Shown here piece after piece: positions 8,576 through 18,120 of a stretch of 64,000 nt of DNA. Each line of letters begins with the position of its first letter. Position 1 is the first letter of the stretch. The notes under the pieces are model-generated. The model had not been told where the DNA came from. It saw nothing but the letters and a program-made list of their open reading frames with translations, and made no database searches. A program made the position numbers and the translations under genes. Source of the DNA: Akkermansiaceae bacterium (GTDB lineage Bacteria > Verrucomicrobiota > Verrucomicrobiia > Verrucomicrobiales > Akkermansiaceae); assembly GCA_029253285.1 (NCBI GenBank), contig JAQWZU010000132.1, positions 124,001 through 188,000 on the forward strand. The letters are read 5' to 3'.

Positions 8576-9613
8576 CTACTCCTTCACTCGTACCGATGTT
8601 CCGCAGTAAATGCAGCGGAACCAACTAAAGAGGAGAACATGGAAGCAGGTTGGGAAAATATATCCTAAAAACTTAATATGGTGAGCCTTCACATGCTTGC
8701 GGCATGCCTTGGTCCCATAAATCGGCTGGCCGCAAATGCGACAACTCATCCCCCGGGCGAACATGAAATAAAGCAAACTCATCACCACAAAACCCAGCGG
8801 AATCCAAGCGATCCAGACCGGGTAACTGAGGAGCAACAAGACTCCGGACACCATACTGGCAGGAAGCATGATCATGGTGATGATGGTAAGAATTGCCGCA
8901 ATTCTAATCCGAATTGGTTGTGGGTGAAGAACGCCCCGAATGTATCCACGGGAATGAGGGGTTTTACCGGCATTTAGTCCTGTGCTTGGTGCCTTCCGAA
9001 TATTAGCACTATCGGAAACAAGTGGCTGAATGGGTGTCTTATCACGCTCCTTGGAAAGGATTGGTTTTATTTCAACTGCCTCCCTCGCTTTGGGCTTAAT
9101 GTGAACCACCCTGGGCGGCGCAACTTTTGGAGCATCCTGCTCCGGAGGGAGCTCGGCAGTTCGAGAGAGATCCTGACTCGCCTCGGGGACTTCAACCTTC
9201 TGACTAACTGGCTCCTCTTCCTCCCCCTCAACGAATGAGTCCATCGCAGGAATATCTTTTACAGAAATTTTCTGCTTTACCATGTGCGCTACAGGTACCG
9301 CTATGGCATGGAGGATCTCTGACGCCACCTTCTCTGCTTCTTCCTCGACGGGCTCCAACCGACGGACCTCCACCGCAGGATGGTAGTCAAGAAGGTTCCT
9401 CGATTGTTCAATCCACAACTGGATTTCAGAAGCTGCGGGCAAAGTGGGTGTCAGCTGTAACATTGCATTAGCCTGCTCCATCTCACTGAAAAGGATATGT
9501 GCGTCACTTTCAGCAAGAGCCTTCAGGCTCTCGACGCCGGTGGCCTCCAGGAGTTCGCGGGACTCCTCGGTTAAACCTTGGATATCGCTAATATCTTCCG
9601 TGATTTCCGTCAT
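8576..9613 (-). CDS. DUF4332-like helix-hairpin-helix protein with membrane segments and C-terminal cysteine cluster
   Basis: From the ATG at 9613 the product is 345 residues; a TTG at 9661 would add 16. Residues 1-75 (IQGLTEESRELLEATGVESL) look like a helix-hairpin-helix module of the DUF4332 kind. A long Pro/Glu-rich linker (about 80-225) leads to two hydrophobic segments (about 238-285). The last 55 residues hold CRIC-GQPIYGTKAC, paired histidines (KHVKAHH), a further hydrophobic stretch and CIYC, a likely zinc-binding arrangement. The gene starts 55 bases after the valS stop on the same strand. DUF4332 modules may bind nucleic acid, but here the domain is tied to a membrane. Function unknown. 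Confidence 0.7.
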   Translation of the reverse strand: MTEITEDISDIQGLTEESRELLEATGVESLKALAESDAHILFSEMEQANAMLQLTPTLPAASEIQLWIEQSRNLLDYHPAVEVRRLEPVEEEAEKVASEILHAIAVPVAHMVKQKISVKDIPAMDSFVEGEEEEPVSQKVEVPEASQDLSRTAELPPEQDAPKVAPPRVVHIKPKAREAVEIKPILSKERDKTPIQPLVSDSANIRKAPSTGLNAGKTPHSRGYIRGVLHPQPIRIRIAAILTIITMIMLPASMVSGVLLLLSYPVWIAWIPLGFVVMSLLYFMFARGMSCRICGQPIYGTKACRKHVKAHHIKFLGYIFPTCFHVLLFSWFRCIYCGTSVRVKE

Positions 9614-9667
9614 CTGGATAAATGGTAAAAAAGAGTCTTTTGAGCCTTCTGAACAGAACAATTCTCG

Positions 9668-12364
9668 CTATCCGAGATTTGTCCGCATTTCCTGAAGCTG
9701 CTCGAGCTTTCCTTCCCATTCGGAAAGGCGCCCTCGCTCAACCTCAACGACCTCGGGCTTGGCATTGGCGACAAATTTCTCGTTGCCCAGTTTCCCGCGA
9801 CATTTGCCTACCTCCTTCTGAACTTTCTCGATCTCCTTGTCCAAGCGGGACTTCTCCGCCTCCACGTCGATCAATCCGTCGAGTGGCATGAACAACTCTC
9901 CCGCTGCAGTCACAGCTCCGGGAGTTCCCTGTTCGGGAACGTAGGATTCATCACGGGTGATCGATTCCGCACCAACCAACAAAGCGATCGTCCCAGCCTC
10001 GTCTTCCAACCACGCTGGTCCGGACTTGGCAACAAAGCGCACATCCTTGCGGGCTGCCACCCGATACTCGGCTTTCAAATTTCGTAAACATCCGGCTGTT
10101 TCGTAAACTGCGTCGGCTTGAGCCTGTGCCTCTGACACTACCTCTGGTGAAACACCATCAAGCAAGCCATTGCCTGGCAGCAGTTTCTCCATGAGGAATT
10201 CACCCTCACTGAGATAGCCCATCCGGGAACTTAGCTCTTCCGTCAAATGCGGCATGTAGGGATGTAACATCTGAAGGTAACGTGCCATCACAGTATCGAA
10301 AACACCAAGAGTGGTATTCCGCTGCTCTTCCGAAGCATCATCACGAAGATCACCCTTCACGGCTTCAAGAAACTTGTCGCAGAACTCGGCCCACAGGAAA
10401 TCATAAAGCTGCCCGCCCACTTCGTTAAATCTATACTCGGCATAAGCAGCATCGAGCTTCATTGCAAGAGCGTCACAGCGTGCGAGGATATCGAGATGAT
10501 ATGGACGCAGGTTGGTGCACGCGACGATGTCGAAATTGACCCGCGAATCACTTCCCGCCATGCGACGGAATCGGCATGCGTTGTAGATCTTATTGGCGAA
10601 ATTGCGTCCTTCCTCGATTTGCACTTCATCAAAACGGACATCCGATCCAACCGGAGCGATGCGCATTAATCCGAAGCGTAAGCCATCCGCGCCATACTTA
10701 TCCATCAGATCGATCGGGTCAGGAGAATTCCCGAGCGACTTGCTCATTTTTCGCCCCTGAATATCGCGAATGATTGCGGTGAAGTAAACGTTCTTGAACG
10801 GTAGTTCACCTTTGAAGTGATACCCCGCCATCACCATTCGGGCGACCCAGAAGAAGATGATGTCCGGTCCGGTCACGAGATCGGCGGTCGGATAGAATTT
10901 CTTCACCAGGTCGGACTCCTCTCCCACGTTTTGCATCGTCGCAAAGGGCCAGAGCCACGAGCTAAACCAGGTATCGAGGACGTCTTCTTCTTGAATCCAA
11001 TTCTCAGGATCCGCTGGCGGCTCCGTGCTTACATGAAGATTACCGGCCTCAAGATCACCCAGGGTCAGTGATTCCGCAGCCTGCAGATCTTCCGACTTTT
11101 CCTTACGATACCAAACCGGAATCCGGTGACCCCACCACAACTGACGAGAAACACACCAATCCTGAATTCCGTTCATCCAGTTGGCGTAAGTCTTTGCCCA
11201 GTGAGCCGGACAATACGAAATTTCATCTTCAGCAACTGCCTTGGTAGCATCATCGACAGCAGGATATTTCAAAAACCACTGCATCGAGATCCGCGGCTCA
11301 ATCGGCACATCGGCGCGCTCGGAGAAACCTACTTTGTTTTCGTATTCCTCGACCTTGATCATCAAGCCCAGCTCTTCGAGCATCGCGGCCGCCTTCTTGC
11401 GAGCCACGAAGCGATCAAGCCCATCGAGATCTTTGACCTCCGGGCAATTCACCGTGCCGTCGGCATGGAAGACATCGATGATCGCCAAATCATTCCGCAT
11501 TCCGATTTCGAAGTCGGCCTTATCGTGCGCTGGCGTAATCTTAAGCGCACCTGTTCCGAATTCAGGATCCACGTGTTCATCGGCAACCACGGGAATTTCC
11601 GCTGCCGGGAAAGGACGGCGCACTTTCTGGCCGACATACTTTCCGTAACGCTTATCCTTGGGATTCACAGCAACCGCAACATCGCCCATGAGCGTCTCGG
11701 GACGGGTAGTCGCGATTTCAAGAAACTCTCCTGGCTGGTCTACCAACTCATACTTCAGGTAATAAAGCTTGGAGTTCTGAGGCTTCATGATGACCTCTTC
11801 ATCAGAGAGAGCCGTCAAGGAAACCGGACACCAGTTCACCATCCGCTTGCCGCGATAGATTAGCCCTTGCTTGAAGAGGTCTGAAAAGACTTTGGAGACC
11901 CACTTGGAATACTCCTCGTCCATCGTAAAACGCTCACGACTCCAGTCGCAAGAACACCCCAATCGCTTGAGCTGATTGATGATGATTCCACCGTGCTTCT
12001 CTTTCCATTCCCAAACCTTTTCGAGAAAGGGCTCACGTCCAATATCTCGGCGTGTCTTCCCCTCCTCCTCGCGGAGTTGCTTTTCCACTTTAGTCTGCGT
12101 CGCAATACCAGCGTGATCTGTTCCAGGCAACCAGAGAACCTCACACCCCTTCTGACGGGCGCGGCGAGCCAAGATATCCTGAATAGAGTTATTTAAGACG
12201 TGTCCGAGATGCAAAATCCCCGTTACATTAGGGGGAGGAATAACAATCGAATAAGCAGGCTTCTCGGAAGAAGGATCCGCTTCAAAACACTTCCCGTCGA
12301 TCCATGCTTGATACCAGGACTTCTCGACTTCGGTGGGCTCGTAGGCTTTGGGCAACTCAGACAT
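9668..12364 (-). CDS. valS: Valyl-tRNA synthetase
   Basis: ValRS charges tRNA-Val and edits threonine. I place the start at the ATG at 12364 (MSELPKAYEPTEVEKSWYQ), giving 898 residues. An upstream TTG at 12469 would add 35 residues that do not resemble the family. Visible motifs: class I HIGH signature as HLGH in GILHLGHVLNNS (about residue 50), KMSKS in GRKMSKSLGNSPDP (about 540), the WWGH motif of the catalytic core, and the C-terminal coiled-coil arm (ELFMPLDGLIDVEAEKSRLD). The enzyme is complete. The HhH membrane protein gene follows after 54 bases. Confidence 0.96.
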   Translation of the reverse strand: MSELPKAYEPTEVEKSWYQAWIDGKCFEADPSSEKPAYSIVIPPPNVTGILHLGHVLNNSIQDILARRARQKGCEVLWLPGTDHAGIATQTKVEKQLREEEGKTRRDIGREPFLEKVWEWKEKHGGIIINQLKRLGCSCDWSRERFTMDEEYSKWVSKVFSDLFKQGLIYRGKRMVNWCPVSLTALSDEEVIMKPQNSKLYYLKYELVDQPGEFLEIATTRPETLMGDVAVAVNPKDKRYGKYVGQKVRRPFPAAEIPVVADEHVDPEFGTGALKITPAHDKADFEIGMRNDLAIIDVFHADGTVNCPEVKDLDGLDRFVARKKAAAMLEELGLMIKVEEYENKVGFSERADVPIEPRISMQWFLKYPAVDDATKAVAEDEISYCPAHWAKTYANWMNGIQDWCVSRQLWWGHRIPVWYRKEKSEDLQAAESLTLGDLEAGNLHVSTEPPADPENWIQEEDVLDTWFSSWLWPFATMQNVGEESDLVKKFYPTADLVTGPDIIFFWVARMVMAGYHFKGELPFKNVYFTAIIRDIQGRKMSKSLGNSPDPIDLMDKYGADGLRFGLMRIAPVGSDVRFDEVQIEEGRNFANKIYNACRFRRMAGSDSRVNFDIVACTNLRPYHLDILARCDALAMKLDAAYAEYRFNEVGGQLYDFLWAEFCDKFLEAVKGDLRDDASEEQRNTTLGVFDTVMARYLQMLHPYMPHLTEELSSRMGYLSEGEFLMEKLLPGNGLLDGVSPEVVSEAQAQADAVYETAGCLRNLKAEYRVAARKDVRFVAKSGPAWLEDEAGTIALLVGAESITRDESYVPEQGTPGAVTAAGELFMPLDGLIDVEAEKSRLDKEIEKVQKEVGKCRGKLGNEKFVANAKPEVVEVERGRLSEWEGKLEQLQEMRTNLG

Positions 12365-12499
12365 CGCGTGCGGGGAATGCCAGACCCACGCCAAATATTC
12401 AAGCACGGGTCGAGCGAGCTGGAAATTAGCCTCGTTCCCAGCAATTTCCTCGCTCTTACTTTCCCTCAAAATGACGCTGAGGATTTTAGTCCCTGCAGT

Positions 12500-12796
12500 T
12501 TAAACGCCTACTTTTTCGGCGATTCCCGCACCGACACCGGAAATATCGCCTGGGAATTTAATGGTAGCTTGGGAGACAGCTATCCCAGCCAATCCTTCAG
12601 TGATGGCCCGACTAGGCAAAACACCTCGATCTGAGCGTCCAAAAGGCTCCTCAAGCCAGTGGACACCGGATTTGATGCAGAGGGAGCGAAAGTCACGAAC
12701 GACTTCTATCCAAGGCCTAGTATTGGAGATTTCATGAGATAAACTCAGGATCTGTTCATGAATTCGCTCATTTTCGATGCTTTGCCCGAAGTTTTC
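12500..12796 (-). CDS. Small hypothetical protein
   Basis: An open frame of 98 codons from the ATG at 12796, preceded by a G-rich stretch (GGGGGGA) that could serve as a ribosome binding site. The N-terminal half is acidic and helical (SIENERIHEQILSLSHEI). The C-terminal third is glycine- and isoleucine-rich (GLAGIAVSQATIKFPGDIS). I recognise no family. It lies between valS and the divergent pyc start. An earlier ATG eight codons upstream is also possible. It could be a chance open frame, but the residue composition is protein-like. Confidence 0.4.
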   Translation of the reverse strand, partial: ENFGQSIENERIHEQILSLSHEISNTRPWIEVVRDFRSLCIKSGVHWLEEPFGRSDRGVLPSRAITEGLAGIAVSQATIKFPGDISGVGAGIAEKVGV

Positions 12797-12849
12797 CATT
12801 CCCCCCGCGCCCCCTCTTCCCATAGGTTCCCCGCAAGTTAGCAACCAAC

Positions 12850-15800
12850 ATGGCAACTCCTCAGAAACTTCTCGTAGCAAATCGTGGCGAAATCGCCATT
12901 CGTGTCTTCCGTGCCGCCACCGAGCTCGGCCTCCGCACTGTCGCCATCTATGCCGAAGAAGACCGCTTTTCACGTCATCGCTTCAAGGCGGATGAAGCCT
13001 ACCAGCTCGATAAATCAAAAGGCCCCGTCGGAGCCTATTTGGACTACGAAGGCATTGTCGCTCTCGCCAAATCCAAAGGCGTTACCCTGATCCACCCGGG
13101 ATACGGTTTCCTCTCCGAAAATGCCGACTTCGCCCGCGCTTGCGAACGTGAAGGCATTACCTTCATCGGACCATCTGCTGACCTCCTCGGCTCCATGGGT
13201 GACAAAACCGCGGCCCGTGCCCAGGCCATCGCCGCCAATGTCCCCGTCCTTCCCGGGACCGACGACGCCATCTCTGATCCCGACCAAGCCCTCACAGTCG
13301 CTCACGAAGTCGGGTTCCCTCTCATCATCAAGGCAGCCTTCGGTGGCGGCGGTCGCGGAATGCGCATCGTCGAAAAACCGTCCGAACTGCAAAGCCGCCT
13401 CAAGGAAGCCCAGGAAGAAGCCCTCAATGCCTTCGGAAACGACGCCGTCTTCCTCGAGCGCTACATCAAACGCGCCAAGCACATCGAGGTGCAGATTCTC
13501 GGCGACCGACACGGTAACGTCGTACACCTCCATGAGCGTGATTGCTCCGTCCAACGACGATACCAGAAGGTCGTCGAAATTGCTCCGTCCATCGATCTCG
13601 AAGGAAACCTCCGTGAAGAATTTTGCGAAGCGGCGGCTCGCCTCGCCCGCGATATCGGATACGACAATGCCGGAACCGTGGAATTCCTCTACGACATGGA
13701 TTCCAAGGAGTGGTTCTTCATCGAAATGAACCCCCGTATTCAGGTTGAACACACCGTAACCGAATGTGTCACCGGAGTTGACCTTGTCCGCTCCCAGATT
13801 CTCGTCGCCCAGGGCGAAAAACTTCACGAGCCCGCCATCGGAATCCCCGCGCAAGCCGACATTCCGTGCAATGGCTTCGCTATCCAGTGTCGTATCACAA
13901 CCGAAGATCCCGAAAAAGGCTTCGCCCCCGACTACGGCCGCATCACCAATTACCGTTCGGCTGCGGGTTACGGCATCCGCCTCGACTCCGGCAACGGCGA
14001 CGCCGGAGCCGTCATCACTCCTTACTATGACTCCATGCTGGTGAAGCTCACCGCCATGGGACGCGACTTCGAAACCGCCTGCCAACGCATGGACCGTGCC
14101 CTCCGCGAATTCCGTATTCGCGGAGTGAAGACCAACATCCCCTTCCTTGAAAACGTCATTGAGGATAAGACCTTCCGCTCCGGCGACGCACACACAAAAC
14201 TCATCGACGACCTTCCAAGTCTCTTTGAGTTTGTCCCTAAGCGCGACCGCGCTACCAAGCTCCTCAACTACCTTTCCGACATCACTGTCAACGGTAACCC
14301 AGGTGCCAAAAACTGGCGCCCCGCCAAACCATTCGATACCCCGCGCATTCCCGAAAGCTCCCCAAAAATCGAGTTCAATGGCTCCCGCGAGATCCTCCTC
14401 GAAAAAGGCCCCGAAGCCTTCGCCGACTGGATCAAAAACGAGAAGCGTCTTCTCGTCACTGACACCACCATGCGGGACGCGCACCAGTCGCTCATCGCGA
14501 CACGCATGCGGACCTACGACATGCTTGCCATCGCCGAGGCTTACGCCAACCGCACTCCGAATCTCTTCTCCATGGAAATGTGGGGTGGCGCCACTTTTGA
14601 TACCGCAATGCGCTTCCTCAAGGAAGATCCTTGGGACCGCCTTCGCGCACTCCGTGAGCGCATTCCAAATATCTGTTTCCAGATGCTCTTTCGTGGCTCG
14701 AACGCCGTCGGGTATTCGAACTACCCCGATAATGTCGTCGCTGGTTTCGTGAAGCACGCTGCGGATTCCGGCATGGACATCTTCCGCATCTTCGACTCCC
14801 TCAACTACCTTCCCAACATGAAGGTGGCCATGGAAGCCGCTCGCGAACACGGCAAGGCCGTTTGTGAAGCCGCCGTTTGTTACACCGGCGACATCACCGA
14901 CCCCGACCGTGCGAAATACTCTCTTAAGTATTACGTCGATAAGGCCAAGGAACTCGAAAAAATGGGCGCACACATTCTGTGCATTAAGGATATGGCCGGC
15001 CTCGCGCACCCATCCGCCATCAGCAAGCTCGTCTCCACTCTCAAGCAGGAGGTCGACATCCCGATTCACTTCCACACTCACGACACCTCGGGCCTCAACG
15101 CCGCCTCCATCATGTCGGCATCAGACGCTGGCGTGGATATTGCTGACATGGCCCTTGCGTCCATGTCTGGATCAACCAGTCAGCCGAATCTCAACTCGGT
15201 CAACGCCGCCATGAGCGGAAACGAGCGCCACCCCGGCCTCGACAACGACACTGTCAACGAGTTTTCCGACTATTGGGAAGAAATCCTCACCCATTACGAA
15301 CCTTTCTACTCTGCTCCTCGGAGCGGCACCGCGGAAGTCTATCTCCACGAAATGCCCGGCGGCCAATACACCAACCTCAAGGAGCAAGCCAACTCGATGG
15401 GCCTCGGTCATCGTTGGCAGGAAATCGCGCACACCTATGCCGACGTCAACCACCTCTTCGGCGACATCGTCAAAGTAACGCCATCTTCAAAAGTGGTTGG
15501 CGACATGACGATGCTTCTCGTCACCCAAAACCTAAAAACCGACGATCTCCTCAACGGCACCGCACCCAACCTCGACTTCCCAGAATCCGTCATCGACATG
15601 CTCGCCGGCGGCCTAGGTCAACCCGACGGCGGTTGGCCCAAAGAAATCCAGAAACTCGTTCTTGGTGACAAAGTTCCCGTCACGGTGCGTCCCGGCGAAC
15701 TCGCGCCACCCTGCGACCTCAACGAAACCAAAGAAGCCGTCGCCGAGCAACTCGGCCGCCCGGCTACCGACGATGATCTTTACAGCCATCTCATGTATCC

Positions 15801-16296
15801 GCAGGTCTTTGCGGACTTTCAACAAACCCTCACTGACTTCGATCGTCTCACTGTTCTTCCAACACCAGCCTTCTTCTACGGCCTGCAGACCGGCGAAGAA
15901 GTCCACGTCGACATCGGCCCCGGAAAAACACTCTTCGTCAAACTCATCTCCATCGGAGAAGCAGATTCAGAAGGACGCCGCACCCTGTTCTACGAACTCA
16001 ACGGCATGCCCCGTGAAGCCGTCGTCGTCGATAAAGCCCTCGGCAAGGAAGCCATCGCCAACATCAAAGGAGAGCCAGAAAACGCCAAGCACGTCATCGC
16101 CCCACTCCCCGGCATGATCAGCGAAGTCGCCGTTAAAGCCGGAGACGAAGTCAAAGAAGGTGACAAATTAGTTGTTATCGAAGCCATGAAAATGCTCACC
16201 ACTGTCAGCGCTCCGGAAAATGGCGTTGTGGGAGAAGTCCTCCTCGGAAAAGGAAAAGCCGCGGATACCGGAGATCTTTTGGTGCGTATCGAATAG
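12850..16296 (+). CDS. pyc: Pyruvate carboxylase (single chain)
   Basis: Converts pyruvate, bicarbonate and ATP to oxaloacetate, the main anaplerotic reaction feeding the TCA cycle and gluconeogenesis. The 1148-residue chain carries all domains in order. Biotin carboxylase (1-450) starts KLLVANRGEIAIRVFRAA and contains the glycine-rich AFGGGGRGMR loop and the EMNPRIQVEHTVTE motif. The carboxyltransferase barrel (about 535-805) has DTTMRDAHQSL and metal-binding HFHTHDTSG. The PYC-OADA region follows, and the biotinyl domain ends the protein with VIEAMKM, whose Lys is biotinylated. Length and order match alpha4 pyruvate carboxylases. A 537-base region with no intact gene follows. Confidence 0.97.
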   Translation: MATPQKLLVANRGEIAIRVFRAATELGLRTVAIYAEEDRFSRHRFKADEAYQLDKSKGPVGAYLDYEGIVALAKSKGVTLIHPGYGFLSENADFARACEREGITFIGPSADLLGSMGDKTAARAQAIAANVPVLPGTDDAISDPDQALTVAHEVGFPLIIKAAFGGGGRGMRIVEKPSELQSRLKEAQEEALNAFGNDAVFLERYIKRAKHIEVQILGDRHGNVVHLHERDCSVQRRYQKVVEIAPSIDLEGNLREEFCEAAARLARDIGYDNAGTVEFLYDMDSKEWFFIEMNPRIQVEHTVTECVTGVDLVRSQILVAQGEKLHEPAIGIPAQADIPCNGFAIQCRITTEDPEKGFAPDYGRITNYRSAAGYGIRLDSGNGDAGAVITPYYDSMLVKLTAMGRDFETACQRMDRALREFRIRGVKTNIPFLENVIEDKTFRSGDAHTKLIDDLPSLFEFVPKRDRATKLLNYLSDITVNGNPGAKNWRPAKPFDTPRIPESSPKIEFNGSREILLEKGPEAFADWIKNEKRLLVTDTTMRDAHQSLIATRMRTYDMLAIAEAYANRTPNLFSMEMWGGATFDTAMRFLKEDPWDRLRALRERIPNICFQMLFRGSNAVGYSNYPDNVVAGFVKHAADSGMDIFRIFDSLNYLPNMKVAMEAAREHGKAVCEAAVCYTGDITDPDRAKYSLKYYVDKAKELEKMGAHILCIKDMAGLAHPSAISKLVSTLKQEVDIPIHFHTHDTSGLNAASIMSASDAGVDIADMALASMSGSTSQPNLNSVNAAMSGNERHPGLDNDTVNEFSDYWEEILTHYEPFYSAPRSGTAEVYLHEMPGGQYTNLKEQANSMGLGHRWQEIAHTYADVNHLFGDIVKVTPSSKVVGDMTMLLVTQNLKTDDLLNGTAPNLDFPESVIDMLAGGLGQPDGGWPKEIQKLVLGDKVPVTVRPGELAPPCDLNETKEAVAEQLGRPATDDDLYSHLMYPQVFADFQQTLTDFDRLTVLPTPAFFYGLQTGEEVHVDIGPGKTLFVKLISIGEADSEGRRTLFYELNGMPREAVVVDKALGKEAIANIKGEPENAKHVIAPLPGMISEVAVKAGDEVKEGDKLVVIEAMKMLTTVSAPENGVVGEVLLGKGKAADTGDLLVRIE

Positions 16297-16410
16297 ATGT
16301 AGTTCCCTCCGTGTAGCTCGTCAGCTCGGGTTTCGTTAGGCTCCGAGAATACAAGCTCCTTTCGATCCTTAAAATAAAGGGGTGCTTAGTTGAAATCACA
16401 TATAAACTAG

Positions 16411-16590
16411 GAGCTTCAACACGAACTCGCGAAACAAGCTGCAGGCTTCTCGGCCCCAGCTGGACTCACGATGGCGCTTAGTAATAAGACATTCTACGAG
16501 CAGTCCACTTCCACGGCTTTGAAGAGCAACAAGGAAATGACGGTCAACATCTGGCAGGAGAAGTCCGCGATCACTTTAATCAAACTCTAA
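16411..16590 (+). other. Short open frame in gene-free stretch, possible gene remnant
   Basis: The 537 bases after pyc (16297-16833) hold no intact gene. This stretch is open for 59 codons between a TAG (16408-16410) and TAA (16588-16590). An internal ATG at 16471 would encode 39 residues (MALSNKTFYEQSTS...). The composition is protein-like (ELAKQAAGFSAPAGLTMALS), with faint resemblance to an amphipathic helical protein such as a phasin, but that is a guess. No ribosome binding site is visible. It may be a decayed gene like the one that follows it. Confidence 0.25.
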
Positions 16591-16665
16591 AGAAGACATT
16601 CGTTGGGAGGACGATCAGACTCTGCGCCCCAAAGGGCCGAACCACCGCAGCCTTGAGAATAGCCA

Positions 16666-16806
16666 TCGCAAATCTCCGTGAGTAATCATCTTGGTGAAGA
16701 TCTCGCCTGGGCGCCCCGGGAGTCACGCACCCGCCTGATGAACATCGCTGTGGAAAACCTGCAAGCCTTTCTAGCGGGAACTCCTATCAACATTGTCGGA
16801 GCCTAG
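16666..16806 (+). pseudogene. C-terminal remnant of a D-2-hydroxyacid dehydrogenase
   Basis: Read in one frame, the last 37 codons before the TAG at 16804-16806 give HLGEDLAWAPRESRTRLMNI followed by AVENLQAFLAGTPINIVGA. This is the characteristic C-terminus of D-2-hydroxyacid dehydrogenases of the glycerate dehydrogenase type, which end with a W-A-x-R-E-A-R-x-R-L-M helix and a FLAGxPxNVV tail. The frame is closed by a TAG just upstream (16660-16662). No NAD-binding domain or start can be found before it, so only the tail survives. I infer a deleted and decaying gene. It is too short to encode a functional enzyme. Confidence 0.7.
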
Positions 16807-16833
16807 CCACCCAAGGTGTTGATCGCGCTCCCA

Positions 16834-17106
16834 TCACTCCACCTCAAGGAGCTCATCAATTTCACTTTGCACCGCGGCACCTGAAATTTTTCTAATCTCC
16901 TGCAGAAACGGACTAATGATTGGCGTCACGACAGCATTCGCCTTCATCAAACTCCATAAATTTTGGCTCGCTCTCATCGCTCGGGCTTCTTTTTTCCCGG
17001 CGAGATCCTGCAGAAGCTTCTGAACCTTCTTTGCCTCCTTCACCGAAATACCGGCACCTTCCCAATTGAAATTCCGCAGACGTTTCCAAAGTGGGTCCGA
17101 ACTCAT
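16834..17106 (-). CDS. Hypothetical protein (90 residues) coupled to a membrane protein gene
   Basis: From the ATG at 17106 the product is a 90-residue soluble, largely helical protein (MSSDPLWKRLRNFNWEGAGI, then a Lys/Glu-rich segment and an acidic C-terminus DELLEVE). The ATG overlaps the TGA of the upstream membrane gene (17103-18026) by four bases, so translation is probably coupled and the two products may act together. I recognise no family. A longer in-frame reading upstream lies inside the neighbour's coding region and is a shadow. Confidence 0.6.
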   Translation of the reverse strand: MSSDPLWKRLRNFNWEGAGISVKEAKKVQKLLQDLAGKKEARAMRASQNLWSLMKANAVVTPIISPFLQEIRKISGAAVQSEIDELLEVE

Positions 17107-18026
17107 AGCGAAAAAATCGGATAGAGGACCTTCGCTACCACGGCACCGATGAATAAGGGCGCCAGCATCAACCAAGCGACGGAGGGGTAATGAATTCGAC
17201 GCTTGAGATAGATCGGGGAAATTGGAGCGACCAAGCTGCTCTGATGATCGAGGCGATGAAACCATCCCTGCCGGGTCCAGAATTCCACATTCTCGCCATC
17301 GTCGGAGTCATAATACACTCCGGTGATTGGAGCGACATAAGCCATTCCAAGAAAGACTGCAGCGATTCCAATGACGCAGGTGATCCCGGCATCCAGCAAA
17401 TTTTCATCTCTGATTCCGACGAAGAGAGCCGCCCCGACCATTAAGAGAGCTATCAACTGAAGGCCCCAGGGTCTCACTATTCCTTCCAAACGACGAATGA
17501 CGGCGGCGGCCTCTTGTGAGCTATTCTTGCCCGAGCTATCCACAATCTTTCGCGGCCTCAGCAGAGAACTCGCCTCGACGGCTTGATCACCATCAGTAAA
17601 AGGACCGATCTCAACGACCAATTCCCCACCTGGGCGCAATATCTTCACGAATATTTCAGCGTGATTATTTCGGCAGATATCTAAGCGAATATCTTCAGCC
17701 AAGGGAACCCGGGACGTCCACAAAGTGATACCCATCAATCGCCTCCCGACCTTAATCTCCCGGTTAACGACTCCTCGAAACACAGCCCGGCTCAGGGCCC
17801 AAAGAACAACATACGTCCCTGCGCCGCCCAAAAGAATGATCGCCTTTAAGCGGAAGCGATCAATTGATTCAGCTGGCGCCATATGAAAGCAAATCGCAGC
17901 CAGCACCAGGGTCACTCCGATCAAGCCCCACTTGATCCGGGAAGACTCGGGATCTCTCTCCGGGATCAATTCCACAACCTCGACCGAGCGGCCGCGGGTG
18001 CGTGTCATCTTTTCAATGATCCTCAT
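17103..18026 (-). CDS. Hypothetical multi-pass membrane protein
   Basis: A 307-residue protein with about five hydrophobic segments: two near the N-terminus (about 33-50 and 62-88), two in the middle (about 190-210 and 213-240) and one at the C-terminus (about 280-305). A soluble loop (about 90-180) with beta-like content separates the first two from the rest. No catalytic or ligand motif is evident and I do not recognise the family. The short gene 16834-17106 overlaps its stop. The ATG at 18026 is followed by a basic stretch (MTRTRGR), consistent with a cytoplasmic N-terminus. Confidence 0.65.
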   Translation of the reverse strand: MRIIEKMTRTRGRSVEVVELIPERDPESSRIKWGLIGVTLVLAAICFHMAPAESIDRFRLKAIILLGGAGTYVVLWALSRAVFRGVVNREIKVGRRLMGITLWTSRVPLAEDIRLDICRNNHAEIFVKILRPGGELVVEIGPFTDGDQAVEASSLLRPRKIVDSSGKNSSQEAAAVIRRLEGIVRPWGLQLIALLMVGAALFVGIRDENLLDAGITCVIGIAAVFLGMAYVAPITGVYYDSDDGENVEFWTRQGWFHRLDHQSSLVAPISPIYLKRRIHYPSVAWLMLAPLFIGAVVAKVLYPIFSL

Positions 18027-18120
18027 GAGTGCTTCAAACTAGTGGGAATTTTTCAGATGTAAAATCCCTCCGTCTAATATTTTCAAGCGCTGACATCTCA
18101 TTCAGCCTCTCACCATTTGA

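Noticed and set aside
12365-12469. N-terminal extension of valS from a TTG
   Set aside because: The 35 extra residues do not resemble ValRS and the ATG at 12364 gives the normal N-terminus.
13015-15081. 688-codon open frame antisense to pyc
   Set aside because: It mirrors the codon bias of pyc, its Val/Gly/Asp-rich translation matches no protein type, and pyc is unmistakable on the plus strand.
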